A DNA stretch of 64,000 nt from an uncultured Acetatifactor sp. (lineage in GTDB: Bacteria; Bacillota; Clostridia; Lachnospirales; Lachnospiraceae), in NCBI GenBank assembly GCA_910584435.1, contig CAJUAP010000016.1, positions 6,802 to 70,801 on the forward strand. Direction: 5' to 3'. The translations under genes were made by a program, and so were the position numbers. Of this stretch, positions 51,693 through 60,915 are shown piece by piece. The notes under the pieces are model-generated. The model searched no databases. It was given only the letters and a program-made list of their open reading frames with translations, and was not told the origin of the DNA. How positions within the stretch are numbered: position 1 is the first letter of the stretch; each line of letters begins with the position of its first letter.

Positions 51693-53561
51693 CTATACTT
51701 CCCTGAAATCTCCGTCAATCACATCATCGTCAGGAGCCGCACTGCCTGCACTAGCTGCACCGCCCATATCAGGACCTGCTGCACCGCCCTGGGCCTGCTG
51801 CATATTCTCATACATCTTGGTGAACAAACTCTGTGCGCTGTTGGTCAGCTTTTCCTTTGCAGCCTTCAGCTCATCCACATCACTGTCACTCAGCTCCTGA
51901 TCCTTTGTCCTTTCTAGAATGGACTTCACTGCATCCAAGTCAGCCTGTACCACAGCCTTGTCACTGTCACTGAGTTTATCACCCACCTCATTCAGCGCAT
52001 TCTCTGTCTGGAACACGAATGAATCGGCATCATTCCTGGCCTCTACAGCTTCCTTTCTCTTCTTATCCTGCGCCTCGAACTCGGCTGCTTCCTTTACAGC
52101 TCTTTCAATCTCATCATCCGACATGTTGGAACCTGCGGTAATGGTAATATGCTGTTCCTTACCGGTGCCCAGATCCTTTGCGGACACATTCACAATACCA
52201 TTTGCATCTATATCAAATGTAACTTCAATCTGAGGAACACCTCTTCTTGCAGCAGGGATTCCGTCCAAACGGAATTGTCCTAATACCTTGTTGTCACGGA
52301 CGAACTTTCTCTCTCCCTGTGTCACCACGATATCCACCGCTGTCTGATTGTCGGATGCCGTAGAGAATACCTGGCTCTTCTTGGTAGGAATTGTAGTATT
52401 TCTCTCAATCAGCCTGGTCGCAATACCTCCCTGGGTCTCAATTGACAGAGACAAAGGCGTTACATCCAGCAGCAGAATATCACCTGCACCGGCATCGCCT
52501 GCCAGCTTGCCGCCCTGTACGGAAGCACCGATGGCAACACACTCATCAGGATTCAATGTCTTGCTGGGTTCTTTGCCGGTCAGCTGCCTTACCTTCTCCT
52601 GTACTGCAGGAATACGGGTAGAACCGCCAACCAATAATACCTGGCCCAGATCTGCATTGGTCAATCCAGCATCCTTCATGGCATTCTGCACAGGAATTGC
52701 AGTTCTCTCTACCAAATCCCTTGTCAGTTCATCAAACTGTGCACGAGTCAGATTCATGTCGAAATGTTTAGGACCTTCCGGTGTGGCTGAGATAAACGGC
52801 AGATTGATATTGGTGGTCACAGCGCTGGAAAGCTCTTTCTTCGCCTTCTCTGCCGCTTCCTTTAATCTCTGCATTGCCATCTTATCATTGGAAAGATCCA
52901 CACCCTCTGCTTTCTTGAATTCAGCCAGCATCCAGCTGATTATCTTATTGTCAAAATCATCACCGCCCAAATGCGTATCGCCGTTGGTAGCCTTAACCTC
53001 AATGACACCGTCTCCAATTTCAATAATGGACACATCAAAGGTACCGCCGCCCAAGTCGTATACCATGATATTCTGCTCTTTTTCATTGTCCAGACCATAT
53101 GCCAATGCAGCTGCGGTAGGCTCGTTGATAATACGTTTTACTTCCAGACCTGCAATTTTACCTGCATCCTTGGTGGCCTGGCGCTGTGCGTCATTAAAAT
53201 ATGCGGGAACGGTAATCACAGCCTCATTTACCTTTTCTCCCAGATAGCTCTCCGCATCTGCCTTCAGCTTCTGCAGAATCATAGCGGAGATCTGCTGGGG
53301 AGAATACTTTTTCCCATCAATGTTGCGTCCATTGTCCGTGCCCATATCTCTCTTAATAGAAGCTATTGTTTTCTCCGCATTGGTCACTGCCTGACGCTTT
53401 GCAGGTTCTCCCACAAGCCTCTCACCTGTCTTAGTGAAAGCCACCACAGAAGGCGTTGTCCTTGCTCCCTCAGCATTTGCGATTACGGTGGGTTTACCCC
53501 CCTCCATAACAGCCACACAGCTATTTGTTGTACCAAGGTCAATACCGATAATTTTACTCAT
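51693..53561 (-). CDS. dnaK: Chaperone DnaK (Hsp70)
   Basis: 622 residues: N-terminal ATPase with GIDLGTTNSCVAVMEGG and 'VYDLGGGTFDVSI', substrate domain, helical lid and a Gly/Ala-rich C-terminus ending in a disordered acidic tail. Heat-shock folding chaperone, third in the CIRCE-controlled operon after hrcA and grpE. Confidence 0.98.
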   Translation of the reverse strand: MSKIIGIDLGTTNSCVAVMEGGKPTVIANAEGARTTPSVVAFTKTGERLVGEPAKRQAVTNAEKTIASIKRDMGTDNGRNIDGKKYSPQQISAMILQKLKADAESYLGEKVNEAVITVPAYFNDAQRQATKDAGKIAGLEVKRIINEPTAAALAYGLDNEKEQNIMVYDLGGGTFDVSIIEIGDGVIEVKATNGDTHLGGDDFDNKIISWMLAEFKKAEGVDLSNDKMAMQRLKEAAEKAKKELSSAVTTNINLPFISATPEGPKHFDMNLTRAQFDELTRDLVERTAIPVQNAMKDAGLTNADLGQVLLVGGSTRIPAVQEKVRQLTGKEPSKTLNPDECVAIGASVQGGKLAGDAGAGDILLLDVTPLSLSIETQGGIATRLIERNTTIPTKKSQVFSTASDNQTAVDIVVTQGERKFVRDNKVLGQFRLDGIPAARRGVPQIEVTFDIDANGIVNVSAKDLGTGKEQHITITAGSNMSDDEIERAVKEAAEFEAQDKKRKEAVEARNDADSFVFQTENALNEVGDKLSDSDKAVVQADLDAVKSILERTKDQELSDSDVDELKAAKEKLTNSAQSLFTKMYENMQQAQGGAAGPDMGGAASAGSAAPDDDVIDGDFREV

Positions 53562-53634
53562 TTTTGTATCCTCCTAAATTATTCTTTGCAGCATATTCTA
53601 TACTGATTATGATAGTTTCTGATTCCATTATTTC

Positions 53635-54324
53635 TTATTCCACTACAGCCACCATGGAATGCCTTACCACACTTTCCCGGTAAGTATATCCCCTCTGCAG
53701 TTCCTGCGCCACCACACCGGATTCATACTGCTCGCTTTGCACCTGCATCACTGCATTGTGAAGATTGGGATCAAATTCCTGCCCTACCGCCTCTATGGGT
53801 TTCACCCCGATATTTTCCAGTTCCGTCAGCAGCTGCCTGTAGATACGGTTCATGCCGTCCACAAACGGATCTTCTTTTTTATCTTCCGGAACCGTTGTCA
53901 GTCCTCTCTCAAAATTATCTACCACAGGAAGCATTTTCTCTATCACACTCTTTGCCCCTGTCTCAAACATTGCCAGCTTTTCCTTTTCCGTTCTGTTACG
54001 GAAATTCTCGAACTCCGCCAGTTGGCGTTTCACCTTATCTTCCAGTTGTTCAATCTGTTCCTTAAATACCTGCGCTTTCTTATCCTGCTTTGCCTGCTTT
54101 TTTGCAGCCCTCTTCTCCGCCCAGGTCTTGGGATCTTCTCCCTCAGGTGCTTCCTCCGGTTCTTCCCCTTCCTCTCCCACGGTCTCCACATCCTCCTGCC
54201 CGGTACTGTCCTGGCTGCCCTTCTCCGGTTCAGGCTTTGTCTCTGAGTCTGATTCAGTTTCCATATTCACCTGAACATCCTCTTCCTTTTCCGCTGTTTC
54301 CGTCTTCTGTTCCTGCTCCGCCAT
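53635..54324 (-). CDS. grpE: Nucleotide exchange factor GrpE
   Basis: 229 residues from the ATG at 54324 after GGGAGG; a longer start at 54351 has no site. A very acidic, disordered N-terminus (1-90) precedes the coiled-coil dimer region and the beta domain ('VGQEFDPNLHNAVMQV', 'RGYTYRESVVRHSMVAV'). Releases ADP from DnaK. Confidence 0.96.
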   Translation of the reverse strand: MAEQEQKTETAEKEEDVQVNMETESDSETKPEPEKGSQDSTGQEDVETVGEEGEEPEEAPEGEDPKTWAEKRAAKKQAKQDKKAQVFKEQIEQLEDKVKRQLAEFENFRNRTEKEKLAMFETGAKSVIEKMLPVVDNFERGLTTVPEDKKEDPFVDGMNRIYRQLLTELENIGVKPIEAVGQEFDPNLHNAVMQVQSEQYESGVVAQELQRGYTYRESVVRHSMVAVVE

Positions 54325-54417
54325 AATCTCAGCCTCCCTGTTCTTATTCATTGCCGCGAATCAAGCTTAATACCCCGTCAGTCTGCTGCAGGGTATTTGA
54401 TTACACCACATTTGCCA

Positions 54418-55443
54418 TTATACTTTTCTATATAATTCATCCAACTGTGTCTGTATCGTTCTCAAAACTGCCACAACCTTATCGTAATCCATTCTCTTAG
54501 GGCCCACAATACCAATTGTGCCCTTCATGCCATCACTCAATTCATAACTGGCTGTGACCACACTGCAGTCCTTCATGCTCTGCACCGGCGTTTCTTCGCC
54601 AATGTAAACCTGAATGCCGGTTTCGCCTCTATCTGCACCTGTCTCCTGAAGAAGCTCTCCCAGCAGCTGCTTTTCTTCAAAGGTATTAATTAATTCACTT
54701 GCCTTCTGCTGGTCTGCCAGCTCCGGATAACGGAAAATATTGTTGGTGCCGCTGGTGTAAATCTCCAGATTCTCTGCCCTGATGGCTTCCGCCACCGCAT
54801 CGATTACCTCACTGACCAGCTGGCTGTGAATACCGGCCTGCTGTTTCATTGCTGCTATCATACCGAGATTAATCTCGTCAATGGACAAACCGTTTAACTG
54901 TGTATTCAGCAGAAGATTCAGCTTCAGCAGCGTTTCATCATCCAGCTCATCCTGAACAGGCAGAATATTATTCTTAATGACATTTCCCTCACTGACAATC
55001 ACTGCCAGAAGCTGGTGTGTATCCACTCTGGAAAGCTGAATAAATTTCAACTTGCTTCTCTTCGTCTGCGGTGCGGATATCATTGTGGCGTACTGGGTAT
55101 TCTGTGCCAGAACTCTGGCTATCTTCTTCAACAGGGTCTCCAATTTGTCCTGACGCTCTACCAGCATTTCCTGCATGGCCCCGACTTCCCGTTCCTTTTC
55201 CTCCATCATGGTATCCACATACAGCCGATACCCTTTATCGGAAGGAATCCGTCCTGCGGAAGTATGGGGCTGCAGAATATAACCCATTTCTTCCAAATCC
55301 GCCATTTCATTTCTTATTGTTGCAGAGCTCAAATTCAGGTCGGTATACTTGGAAATGGTTCTGCTGCCAACCGGCTCACCTGTCTCCAGGTAATTACGGA
55401 TGACCGCCTGCAGGATTTTCTTTTTTCTCTCATCCAGCTCCAT
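54418..55443 (-). CDS. hrcA: Heat-inducible repressor HrcA
   Basis: 341 residues: winged helix (1-75, 'SKYTDLNLSSATIRNEMADLEEMG') and the C-terminal dimer/GAF-like domain. Represses the operon by binding the CIRCE operator just upstream. First gene of hrcA-grpE-dnaK-dnaJ. Confidence 0.97.
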   Translation of the reverse strand: MELDERKKKILQAVIRNYLETGEPVGSRTISKYTDLNLSSATIRNEMADLEEMGYILQPHTSAGRIPSDKGYRLYVDTMMEEKEREVGAMQEMLVERQDKLETLLKKIARVLAQNTQYATMISAPQTKRSKLKFIQLSRVDTHQLLAVIVSEGNVIKNNILPVQDELDDETLLKLNLLLNTQLNGLSIDEINLGMIAAMKQQAGIHSQLVSEVIDAVAEAIRAENLEIYTSGTNNIFRYPELADQQKASELINTFEEKQLLGELLQETGADRGETGIQVYIGEETPVQSMKDCSVVTASYELSDGMKGTIGIVGPKRMDYDKVVAVLRTIQTQLDELYRKV

Positions 55444-55467
55444 CCAGGCTGCCTTCCTTTCTTGTTA

Positions 55468-55494
55468 TTAGCACTCATTTAAGAAGAGTGCTAA
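55468..55494. promoter_or_regulatory. CIRCE operator
   Basis: TTAGCACTC-N9-GAGTGCTAA, exact consensus, 25 bases before the hrcA start. HrcA binding site; predicts heat induction of the whole operon. Confidence 0.98.
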
Positions 55495-55508
55495 CATCTA
55501 CTAACCAT

Positions 55509-55537
55509 AAAATAACACTTACCATATCTATTGTCAA
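55509..55537 (-). promoter_or_regulatory. SigA promoter of the hrcA operon
   Basis: TTGACA (55532-55537), 17-base spacer, TATTTT (55509-55514), reading on the minus strand toward the CIRCE. Confidence 0.85.
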
Positions 55538-55611
55538 CTGCTTTTGGAAAAATTATTTCTAAAATAATTCTAAATGAACATCCAAAACCACCATTTTCAT
55601 CCTTAAACCCG

Positions 55612-55641
55612 TAACAGTTCAGGCAGGTCGCTGAACTGCTA
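55612..55641. repeat. Dispersed palindrome (AACAGTTCAG family)
   Basis: TAACAGTTCAG, GCAGGTCG, CTGAACTGCTA. In the gap between hrcA and the DUF6465 gene, which holds no gene. Confidence 0.85.
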
Positions 55642-55800
55642 CTCAACCATTATCCGGCTGCATTGCACAGCGGCATCTGCCGCCGGAATCTTCAAGTTTT
55701 ACAACAAAAACAGCACCCAAATTCCGCACCACAGTGCAGACTCAGATGCCGCCCTTTTCTTCATTCCAACCAGCTTCATTAATTCCGGCTTTCTTCATTC

Positions 55801-56238
55801 TCAGATGGCAAAATTTCCGGTATACTCGCCATTCATCACATAATAAACCTTATTCTCTTCCGGCTTCACATAAAGTTCCACACTTACGAGATCCCCCGCC
55901 TTCTGCTTCAGATCATACTTCCATACATCCTTTGCAATCTTCATCAGTTCTTCCTGACCATAGGACTTACCGCCGAACTGAATCTGCAAGGAGCATTCCG
56001 TTTCTGCCTTTTTCGCTGTTGTGGTTTTCGCCGTGGTCTTAGAAGCCGTGGTCTTAGAAGCAGTGGTTTTAGCTGCGTCTTTCTTTACCGGTTCCTTCTT
56101 CGCAGCTGCCTTCTTCTCTTCTTTCTTCTCTTCTACTTTTATGCTTTCTGCCTTAGGTTCACTCTCCGCAGCTTTCGCTTCCTCTGCAGCCTTTGCCGCT
56201 GCTTCTGCCGCCTTCACTGCATTTGACTTTCTTGCCAT
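55801..56238 (-). CDS. DUF6465-family protein with Lys/Ala-rich N-terminus
   Basis: 145 residues. N-terminal 80 residues are Ala/Lys/Glu- and Thr-rich (histone-H1-like, repeated TTASKTT), C-terminal domain 'ECSLQIQFGGKSYGQEELMKIAKDVW' matches the DUF6465 family of Lachnospiraceae. AAAGGAAGT site before the ATG. Function unknown; the tail would bind nucleic acid. Confidence 0.78.
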   Translation of the reverse strand: MARKSNAVKAAEAAAKAAEEAKAAESEPKAESIKVEEKKEEKKAAAKKEPVKKDAAKTTASKTTASKTTAKTTTAKKAETECSLQIQFGGKSYGQEELMKIAKDVWKYDLKQKAGDLVSVELYVKPEENKVYYVMNGEYTGNFAI

Positions 56239-56425
56239 AATTGCTACTTCCTTTCTCAACAATTTGTATATAGTTTATTCGCTTCCACAGGCTTTTGTGA
56301 TCATTCATCAAGCATGCCTGACAGCATTGTATTGCATTTCTGCGTAAATGTCAACATCTTTGGGCCTTTTCAATCCCAATTTAGTTAAATTTTTGATATT
56401 TTTCCATTTTTTGCAGGAAAAGCTT

Positions 56426-57271
56426 CTACTTCATCAATCCAAAATACAAAAGCACAATCACGCCCAGAATAATTCGATACCATCCAAACACTTTGAAATC
56501 ATGTTTTTTAATATATCCCATCAAAAAGCGCAGTACAAACAATGAAATCACAAAAGACACCACCGTGCCGACCGCCAGCAGTGTCAGCTCCTGAGAAGTA
56601 AACACAAAACCAAATTTCACCACCTTGAGAAGGCTCGCCCCAAACATCACAGGAATTGCCAGAAAAAAGGTATACTCTGCCGCCACAGTTCTGGACACCC
56701 CAATCAGCAATGCACCCACAATGGTAGCGCCGGAGCGGGAAGTTCCGGGAAACACTGCCGCAATCAGCTGAAACGCACCAATCAGAAGCGCTGTCTGATA
56801 TGTAATTTCCGACAGTCTCCCTATCTTTATTCTTCTTCCCCTGTTCCAGTTTTCAATCAGAATAAACGCAATACCGAAAACAATCAATGCAATGGCCACA
56901 CTGGCGGGATTATAAAAAAGTGCGTCAAATACATCATCAAACAAAATGCCTATTACCGCCGCGGGCACACAGGAAACCAGAATTTTGAACCACAAAATCC
57001 AGATATCTTTTTTAAAATATGACCCTCCGTTTTGCTCCCTCTCCCTTCCGGTCAGTGCAAACGGCCATATCTGCCCCCAAAACAGCACAACCACTGCCAG
57101 AATAGCTCCCAGCTGAATCACAACATCAAACATTCCAAAGAAATCTTCGCTGGTACCTTCAAAAGGGAGCAGACTTTCCACCAAAATCAGATGCCCTGTA
57201 CTGCTGATAGGAAGCCATTCCGTAATTCCTTCCACAATACCATAAATGATGGCCTTAATAATTTCTATCAT
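56426..57271 (-). CDS. uppP: Undecaprenyl-diphosphatase UppP
   Basis: 281 residues, eight membrane helices. 'EGITEWLPISSTGHLIL' (catalytic Glu/Ser/Thr motif) and 'FPGTSRSGATIVGALLIGVSR' are the BacA/UppP signatures. Recycles undecaprenyl pyrophosphate for wall synthesis and confers bacitracin tolerance. Start at 57271 after GGAG. Confidence 0.95.
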   Translation of the reverse strand: MIEIIKAIIYGIVEGITEWLPISSTGHLILVESLLPFEGTSEDFFGMFDVVIQLGAILAVVVLFWGQIWPFALTGREREQNGGSYFKKDIWILWFKILVSCVPAAVIGILFDDVFDALFYNPASVAIALIVFGIAFILIENWNRGRRIKIGRLSEITYQTALLIGAFQLIAAVFPGTSRSGATIVGALLIGVSRTVAAEYTFFLAIPVMFGASLLKVVKFGFVFTSQELTLLAVGTVVSFVISLFVLRFLMGYIKKHDFKVFGWYRIILGVIVLLYFGLMK

Positions 57272-57430
57272 CTCATATTCTCCATTCATCCATTATCTTC
57301 ATTCCGTTCACACTTCAATTTTATTCTTGATTCCATATCATTACCACACATTATTTTTCCTGATTCCTTTTTCCGATTCCATTTTCCAAGAGACAGAATT
57401 TCATGATACAGAATTTCACCACACAGAATT

Positions 57431-58282
57431 TCATGCACTCTCCAAAAAAGCAATCAATTCTTTATAACATGCAGCGGCATCCTCATACCCTTCCTGATAG
57501 AGCAGCTTCAGCTTTTCCATATTCTTCTCTACCCGCCCCACATCGCTTGCCGCTTTTGGACGAATCACAAATGCCTGTCCGTTTTCCTGCAGTCTGTCGA
57601 TATAGGCTAATTGACGCCGGTAGGTAATATGCCGCTCCGCCATCAGCTCAAACACCTTGGGATATTTCCAATATCTAGCCTTAAGAAGTCCCAGCTGTGT
57701 GCTTGGTTTTCTCACATACCCCACTTCCTTTGTCATGACTACCACATTTTTCCGATTGCCGTCCACGACAGATTTCTGCAGAGGAATGGAATCGCTGATT
57801 CCGCCATCCAGGTATAACCTGCCATCAATCCTCACACTTCTCGACACCAGCGGCAGTGATGCAGAGGCCCTGATTTTATCAATATCTTTCCTGATATCCC
57901 TGATGCGGAAATATTCCGGTCTGCCGGCAGCAATATCTGTTGCCACGCTGTATGCCTTTCCCTCATAATTGTAAAAAGCTTCATAATCATAGGGATACAG
58001 ATAATCCGGTATGAGGTGATAGCACATCTCCACATTAAACAAATCCCCTGTAGATAACAAACTCTCTATGCTGCAGTATTTTTTACTGTCCAGATAATCA
58101 ATACTGACATCCAACGCGCGGCCGCGCTGTTTCGACAGATAACTGCACATATTACATGCGCCTGCGCTGACCCCATACACACTGGAAAACATAATATCCT
58201 TATCCAGGAAAAAATCAAGCACTCCGGCGGTGTAAACACCTTTCATGCCTCCGCCTTCCAGAACAAGCCCTGCCTGATACAT
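57431..58282 (-). CDS. Patatin-like phospholipase (YjjU/RssA type)
   Basis: 283 residues. Ser-Asp dyad: oxyanion LVLEGGGMKGVYTAG, nucleophile GVSAGACNM, Asp in YLDGGISDSIP. Cytoplasmic acyl hydrolase. GGTGGGAG site before the ATG at 58282. Confidence 0.9.
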   Translation of the reverse strand: MYQAGLVLEGGGMKGVYTAGVLDFFLDKDIMFSSVYGVSAGACNMCSYLSKQRGRALDVSIDYLDSKKYCSIESLLSTGDLFNVEMCYHLIPDYLYPYDYEAFYNYEGKAYSVATDIAAGRPEYFRIRDIRKDIDKIRASASLPLVSRSVRIDGRLYLDGGISDSIPLQKSVVDGNRKNVVVMTKEVGYVRKPSTQLGLLKARYWKYPKVFELMAERHITYRRQLAYIDRLQENGQAFVIRPKAASDVGRVEKNMEKLKLLYQEGYEDAAACYKELIAFLESA

Positions 58283-58529
58283 AGATACTCCCACCTTTCC
58301 GTCACATTTCAATTGTCTCTAAGCCGCCCCATTCTCTTATCCACCCTTGCTTTTGCTCTTCACGGCATATCTTTCCCGGAGACAATTCATCTTCTCCTCA
58401 TCCATACGCCGGTGTATTTCCCTTCACATCTCCGCCTTAGAGACATATTTCATCTGTCCATGCTTCCATGGACTTCAGCATTTCCCTTCACAACACATCT
58501 CCCCCAGGTACATATTACACACATAAAAT

Positions 58530-59720
58530 CTACCTGCCATATACCTCTCTCACAAATCTCCGAAGAGGCTCCAGGGAGCGTTCCACCTTCTCCGCAGCAA
58601 TACAATATGCCATACGGAAATACCCCGGTGCACCAAACGTATCTCCGGGTACCAGAACCAAATCGTACTCCAATGCTTTTCTGCAGAATGCCACAGCATC
58701 CTCTTCCAGTGCTTTGGGGAAGATATAGAAGGTGCCTCCAGGCTCTACACAGGTGAATCCAAGATGGATTAACTCCCGGTACAGCAGGTTCTTATTCCTC
58801 TCATATACACCAAGATCCGCCGTTTTATCCAGAACACGGGCCACTGCCAGCTGAATGATGGACGGAGGACAATTATGCCCGATGCCTCTGGATATCTGTC
58901 CGCACATATTGACCATATCCTCTGCATGCTCACAGTGAGGATTGACTGCCACATATCCGATACGCTCCCCCGGAATGGAAAGAGATTTGGAAAATGAATA
59001 GCACATAATGGTATTGTCATAAAAAGCAGACACACAAGGAGCCTCCACGCCGGAAAATACGATTTCCCGATAAGGCTCATCAGAAATCAAATATATGGTA
59101 TGTCCATATTCTTCCGATTTCTCCTTCAAAATATCCGCCAATTTCCTAAGAGTTTCCGCAGAATATACCACACCGGAAGGATTGTTGGGCGTATTAATTA
59201 AGACTGCCATGACCTTCTCCGTAAGCATTTCGCGGAATTTCCCAAAATGAATCTGAAACCGCTCCATATCCGGAGGCACCACCTTCAGCACCGCCCCCGT
59301 CAGATCCACATAGGGATGATACTCCGGGAAAAAGGGCGCAAAAGTCAGAATTTCATCCCCCGGCTCCGTCACCAGCCGGAAGGCATGTGCCAACGCGCCG
59401 GCCGCTCCCACAGCCATGAAAATATGTTCTTTTTCATAGGGCAGGCCGAAACGCCTCTTCAGAGAATCCGCCACTGCCTCCCTGACACTGGTGATGCCCA
59501 GACTGGGGCTGTAACCATGCAGCGCATTTGTTTCCATCTCTGTCAGCATTCGTATCATCTCGTCCGTAAATTCCTGCGGAACCGGAACTGAAGGATTTCC
59601 CAGACTGTAATCAAATACATTCTCATAACCTATTTCCTGTCCTCTAGCTGTGGCAAATTCCGAAAGCTGCCGAATTACGGACTTACCGGACAGCATATCC
59701 ATATATTTCTGTACCAGCAT
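58530..59720 (-). CDS. PLP-dependent aminotransferase, class I/II
   Basis: 396 residues. Lys in YSFSKSLSIPGERIGY, 'NTPNNPSGVVYS', and C-terminal Arg 'FRMAYCIA'. A general aspartate/aromatic-type aminotransferase; substrate not predictable. AGAAAGGATATGAT before the ATG. Confidence 0.9.
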   Translation of the reverse strand: MLVQKYMDMLSGKSVIRQLSEFATARGQEIGYENVFDYSLGNPSVPVPQEFTDEMIRMLTEMETNALHGYSPSLGITSVREAVADSLKRRFGLPYEKEHIFMAVGAAGALAHAFRLVTEPGDEILTFAPFFPEYHPYVDLTGAVLKVVPPDMERFQIHFGKFREMLTEKVMAVLINTPNNPSGVVYSAETLRKLADILKEKSEEYGHTIYLISDEPYREIVFSGVEAPCVSAFYDNTIMCYSFSKSLSIPGERIGYVAVNPHCEHAEDMVNMCGQISRGIGHNCPPSIIQLAVARVLDKTADLGVYERNKNLLYRELIHLGFTCVEPGGTFYIFPKALEEDAVAFCRKALEYDLVLVPGDTFGAPGYFRMAYCIAAEKVERSLEPLRRFVREVYGR

Positions 59721-59744
59721 ATCATCATATCCTTTCTGTTTATC

Positions 59745-60012
59745 ATTCCTTACTATTTTATTATTGCTTACTCATTATTGCTTACTATTTCATTATTGCC
59801 TATTTATTATTGCTTACTGCTTCATTATTGCTTACTTATTATTGCTTACTGCTTCATTATTGCCTACTTATTATTGCTTACTGCTTCATTATTGCTTACT
59901 GCTTCATTATTGCTTACTGCTTCATTATTGCTTACTTATTATTGCTTACTATTTCATTATTGCTTACTTATTATTGCTTACTATTTCATTATTGCCTACT
60001 GTTTTCCATTCC
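59745..60012. repeat. Tandem array of mixed 18- and 14-bp units
   Basis: Units TACTGCTTCATTATTGCT (18) and TACTTATTATTGCT (14) follow each other in variable order for ~270 bases. All plus frames are open, giving spurious reading frames. A partial AACAGTTCAG half-site lies at 60085. Confidence 0.95.
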
Positions 60013-60162
60013 TTACCATTCTATCACTGTTTACTATTTTACCAATCTGTCAGTGAGACCGCAAGCATTATTGCAAATCAATTGCAACAGTTCAGCCATA
60101 CCATTCATATAACTTGACAATAAAAATAAAGTCAATGATAGCTTACAATGACTTTATGTTTT

Positions 60163-60333
60163 CTATAAATGATTTTTTATAAATGATTTACCCCTGCAAT
60201 CGTTCATTATGGTTTGTTCCAGATTCAGTATATCTGATATTTTGGTAAACGGATGAAAATCGCTGCATATCATTTTATCATTGTCCTTCAATAAGGAATA
60301 CATAATGCACATAAACTCATTAAGTTTTTTCAT
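60163..60333 (-). CDS. Small hypothetical protein
   Basis: 56 residues, MKKLNEFMCIMYSLLKDNDKM..., with a strong GGCGGAGG site three bases before the ATG. Immediately follows the GyrI-like fragment. Family not recognised; may be a leftover of a larger gene. Confidence 0.45.
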   Translation of the reverse strand: MKKLNEFMCIMYSLLKDNDKMICSDFHPFTKISDILNLEQTIMNDCRGKSFIKNHL

Positions 60334-60376
60334 TACCTCCGCCTAAGTGTTTCGATAATGAAAGTCATGTAAAAAC

Positions 60377-60673
60377 TTATTGAATATCTGTTCTCTGGTC
60401 TATGTCGGCTGCTGCAGCATAAAGACCTCCCTGGAAATCTATTATTTCAAATTCTTTTGGAACATTCATTCCATCTTCATACATATACAGCCAGACAAAC
60501 CCCTCTCCTGCCCAATATAGGAAATCCTTTGGAAACAGGCCGCGTTTCTGCGAAGATATCCATTCGTCAAATATATTGAATTTTTCCTCTCCGAACATAC
60601 CCACTCCAGACGAAACCATTTTACAAGCCGGCATCTCATAAACTCTTACACTTTGCATTGCTATCCCTCTCAT
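60377..60673 (-). CDS. GyrI-like/effector-binding domain protein, C-terminally truncated
   Basis: 98 residues (or from the second ATG, MQSVRVYEMP). Pattern of AraC effector-binding/GyrI-like domains: 'VRVYEMPACKMVSSG', 'WAGEGFVWLYMYEDGMNVPKEFEIIDFQGGLYAAAADIDQ'. It stops in the middle of the typical domain, so a piece is missing or frameshifted. Confidence 0.5.
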   Translation of the reverse strand: MRGIAMQSVRVYEMPACKMVSSGVGMFGEEKFNIFDEWISSQKRGLFPKDFLYWAGEGFVWLYMYEDGMNVPKEFEIIDFQGGLYAAAADIDQRTDIQ

Positions 60674-60739
60674 TGCAATTTATCTGTCGGATTATAATTA
60701 TATCACTTCCATTCCTCAAATGCTACTAAAAAATAAGGG

Positions 60740-60890
60740 CAAAGATGCTGATAAATTAAAGATAATGATGTTGAAAGAACAGTCCTTCGCCGTAAGGCGG
60801 AGAACTGTGCGGAACCGGCGGCAGATATGGCAGCGTGTGCGCTTTCCATCATTCTGAGCCAGCAGGAATTTAAAAATGCAGATGATTAAA
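60740..60890 (+). pseudogene. Gene fragment, family unknown
   Basis: Plus-strand frames ending at 60888-60890 (ADMAACALSIILSQQEFKN) and, in another frame, 'KNKGKDADKLKIMMLKEQS' look like one frameshifted C-terminus. Confidence 0.3.
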
Positions 60891-60915
60891 GGTCTGCGGC
60901 AGTATTGCCGTCAGG

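Noticed and set aside
52348..53247. 299-codon plus-strand frame
   Set aside because: Antisense of dnaK, which has complete Hsp70 motifs.
59650..60117. 155-codon hydrophobic plus-strand frame and two others
   Set aside because: Products of the 18/14-bp tandem array, with no ribosome site.
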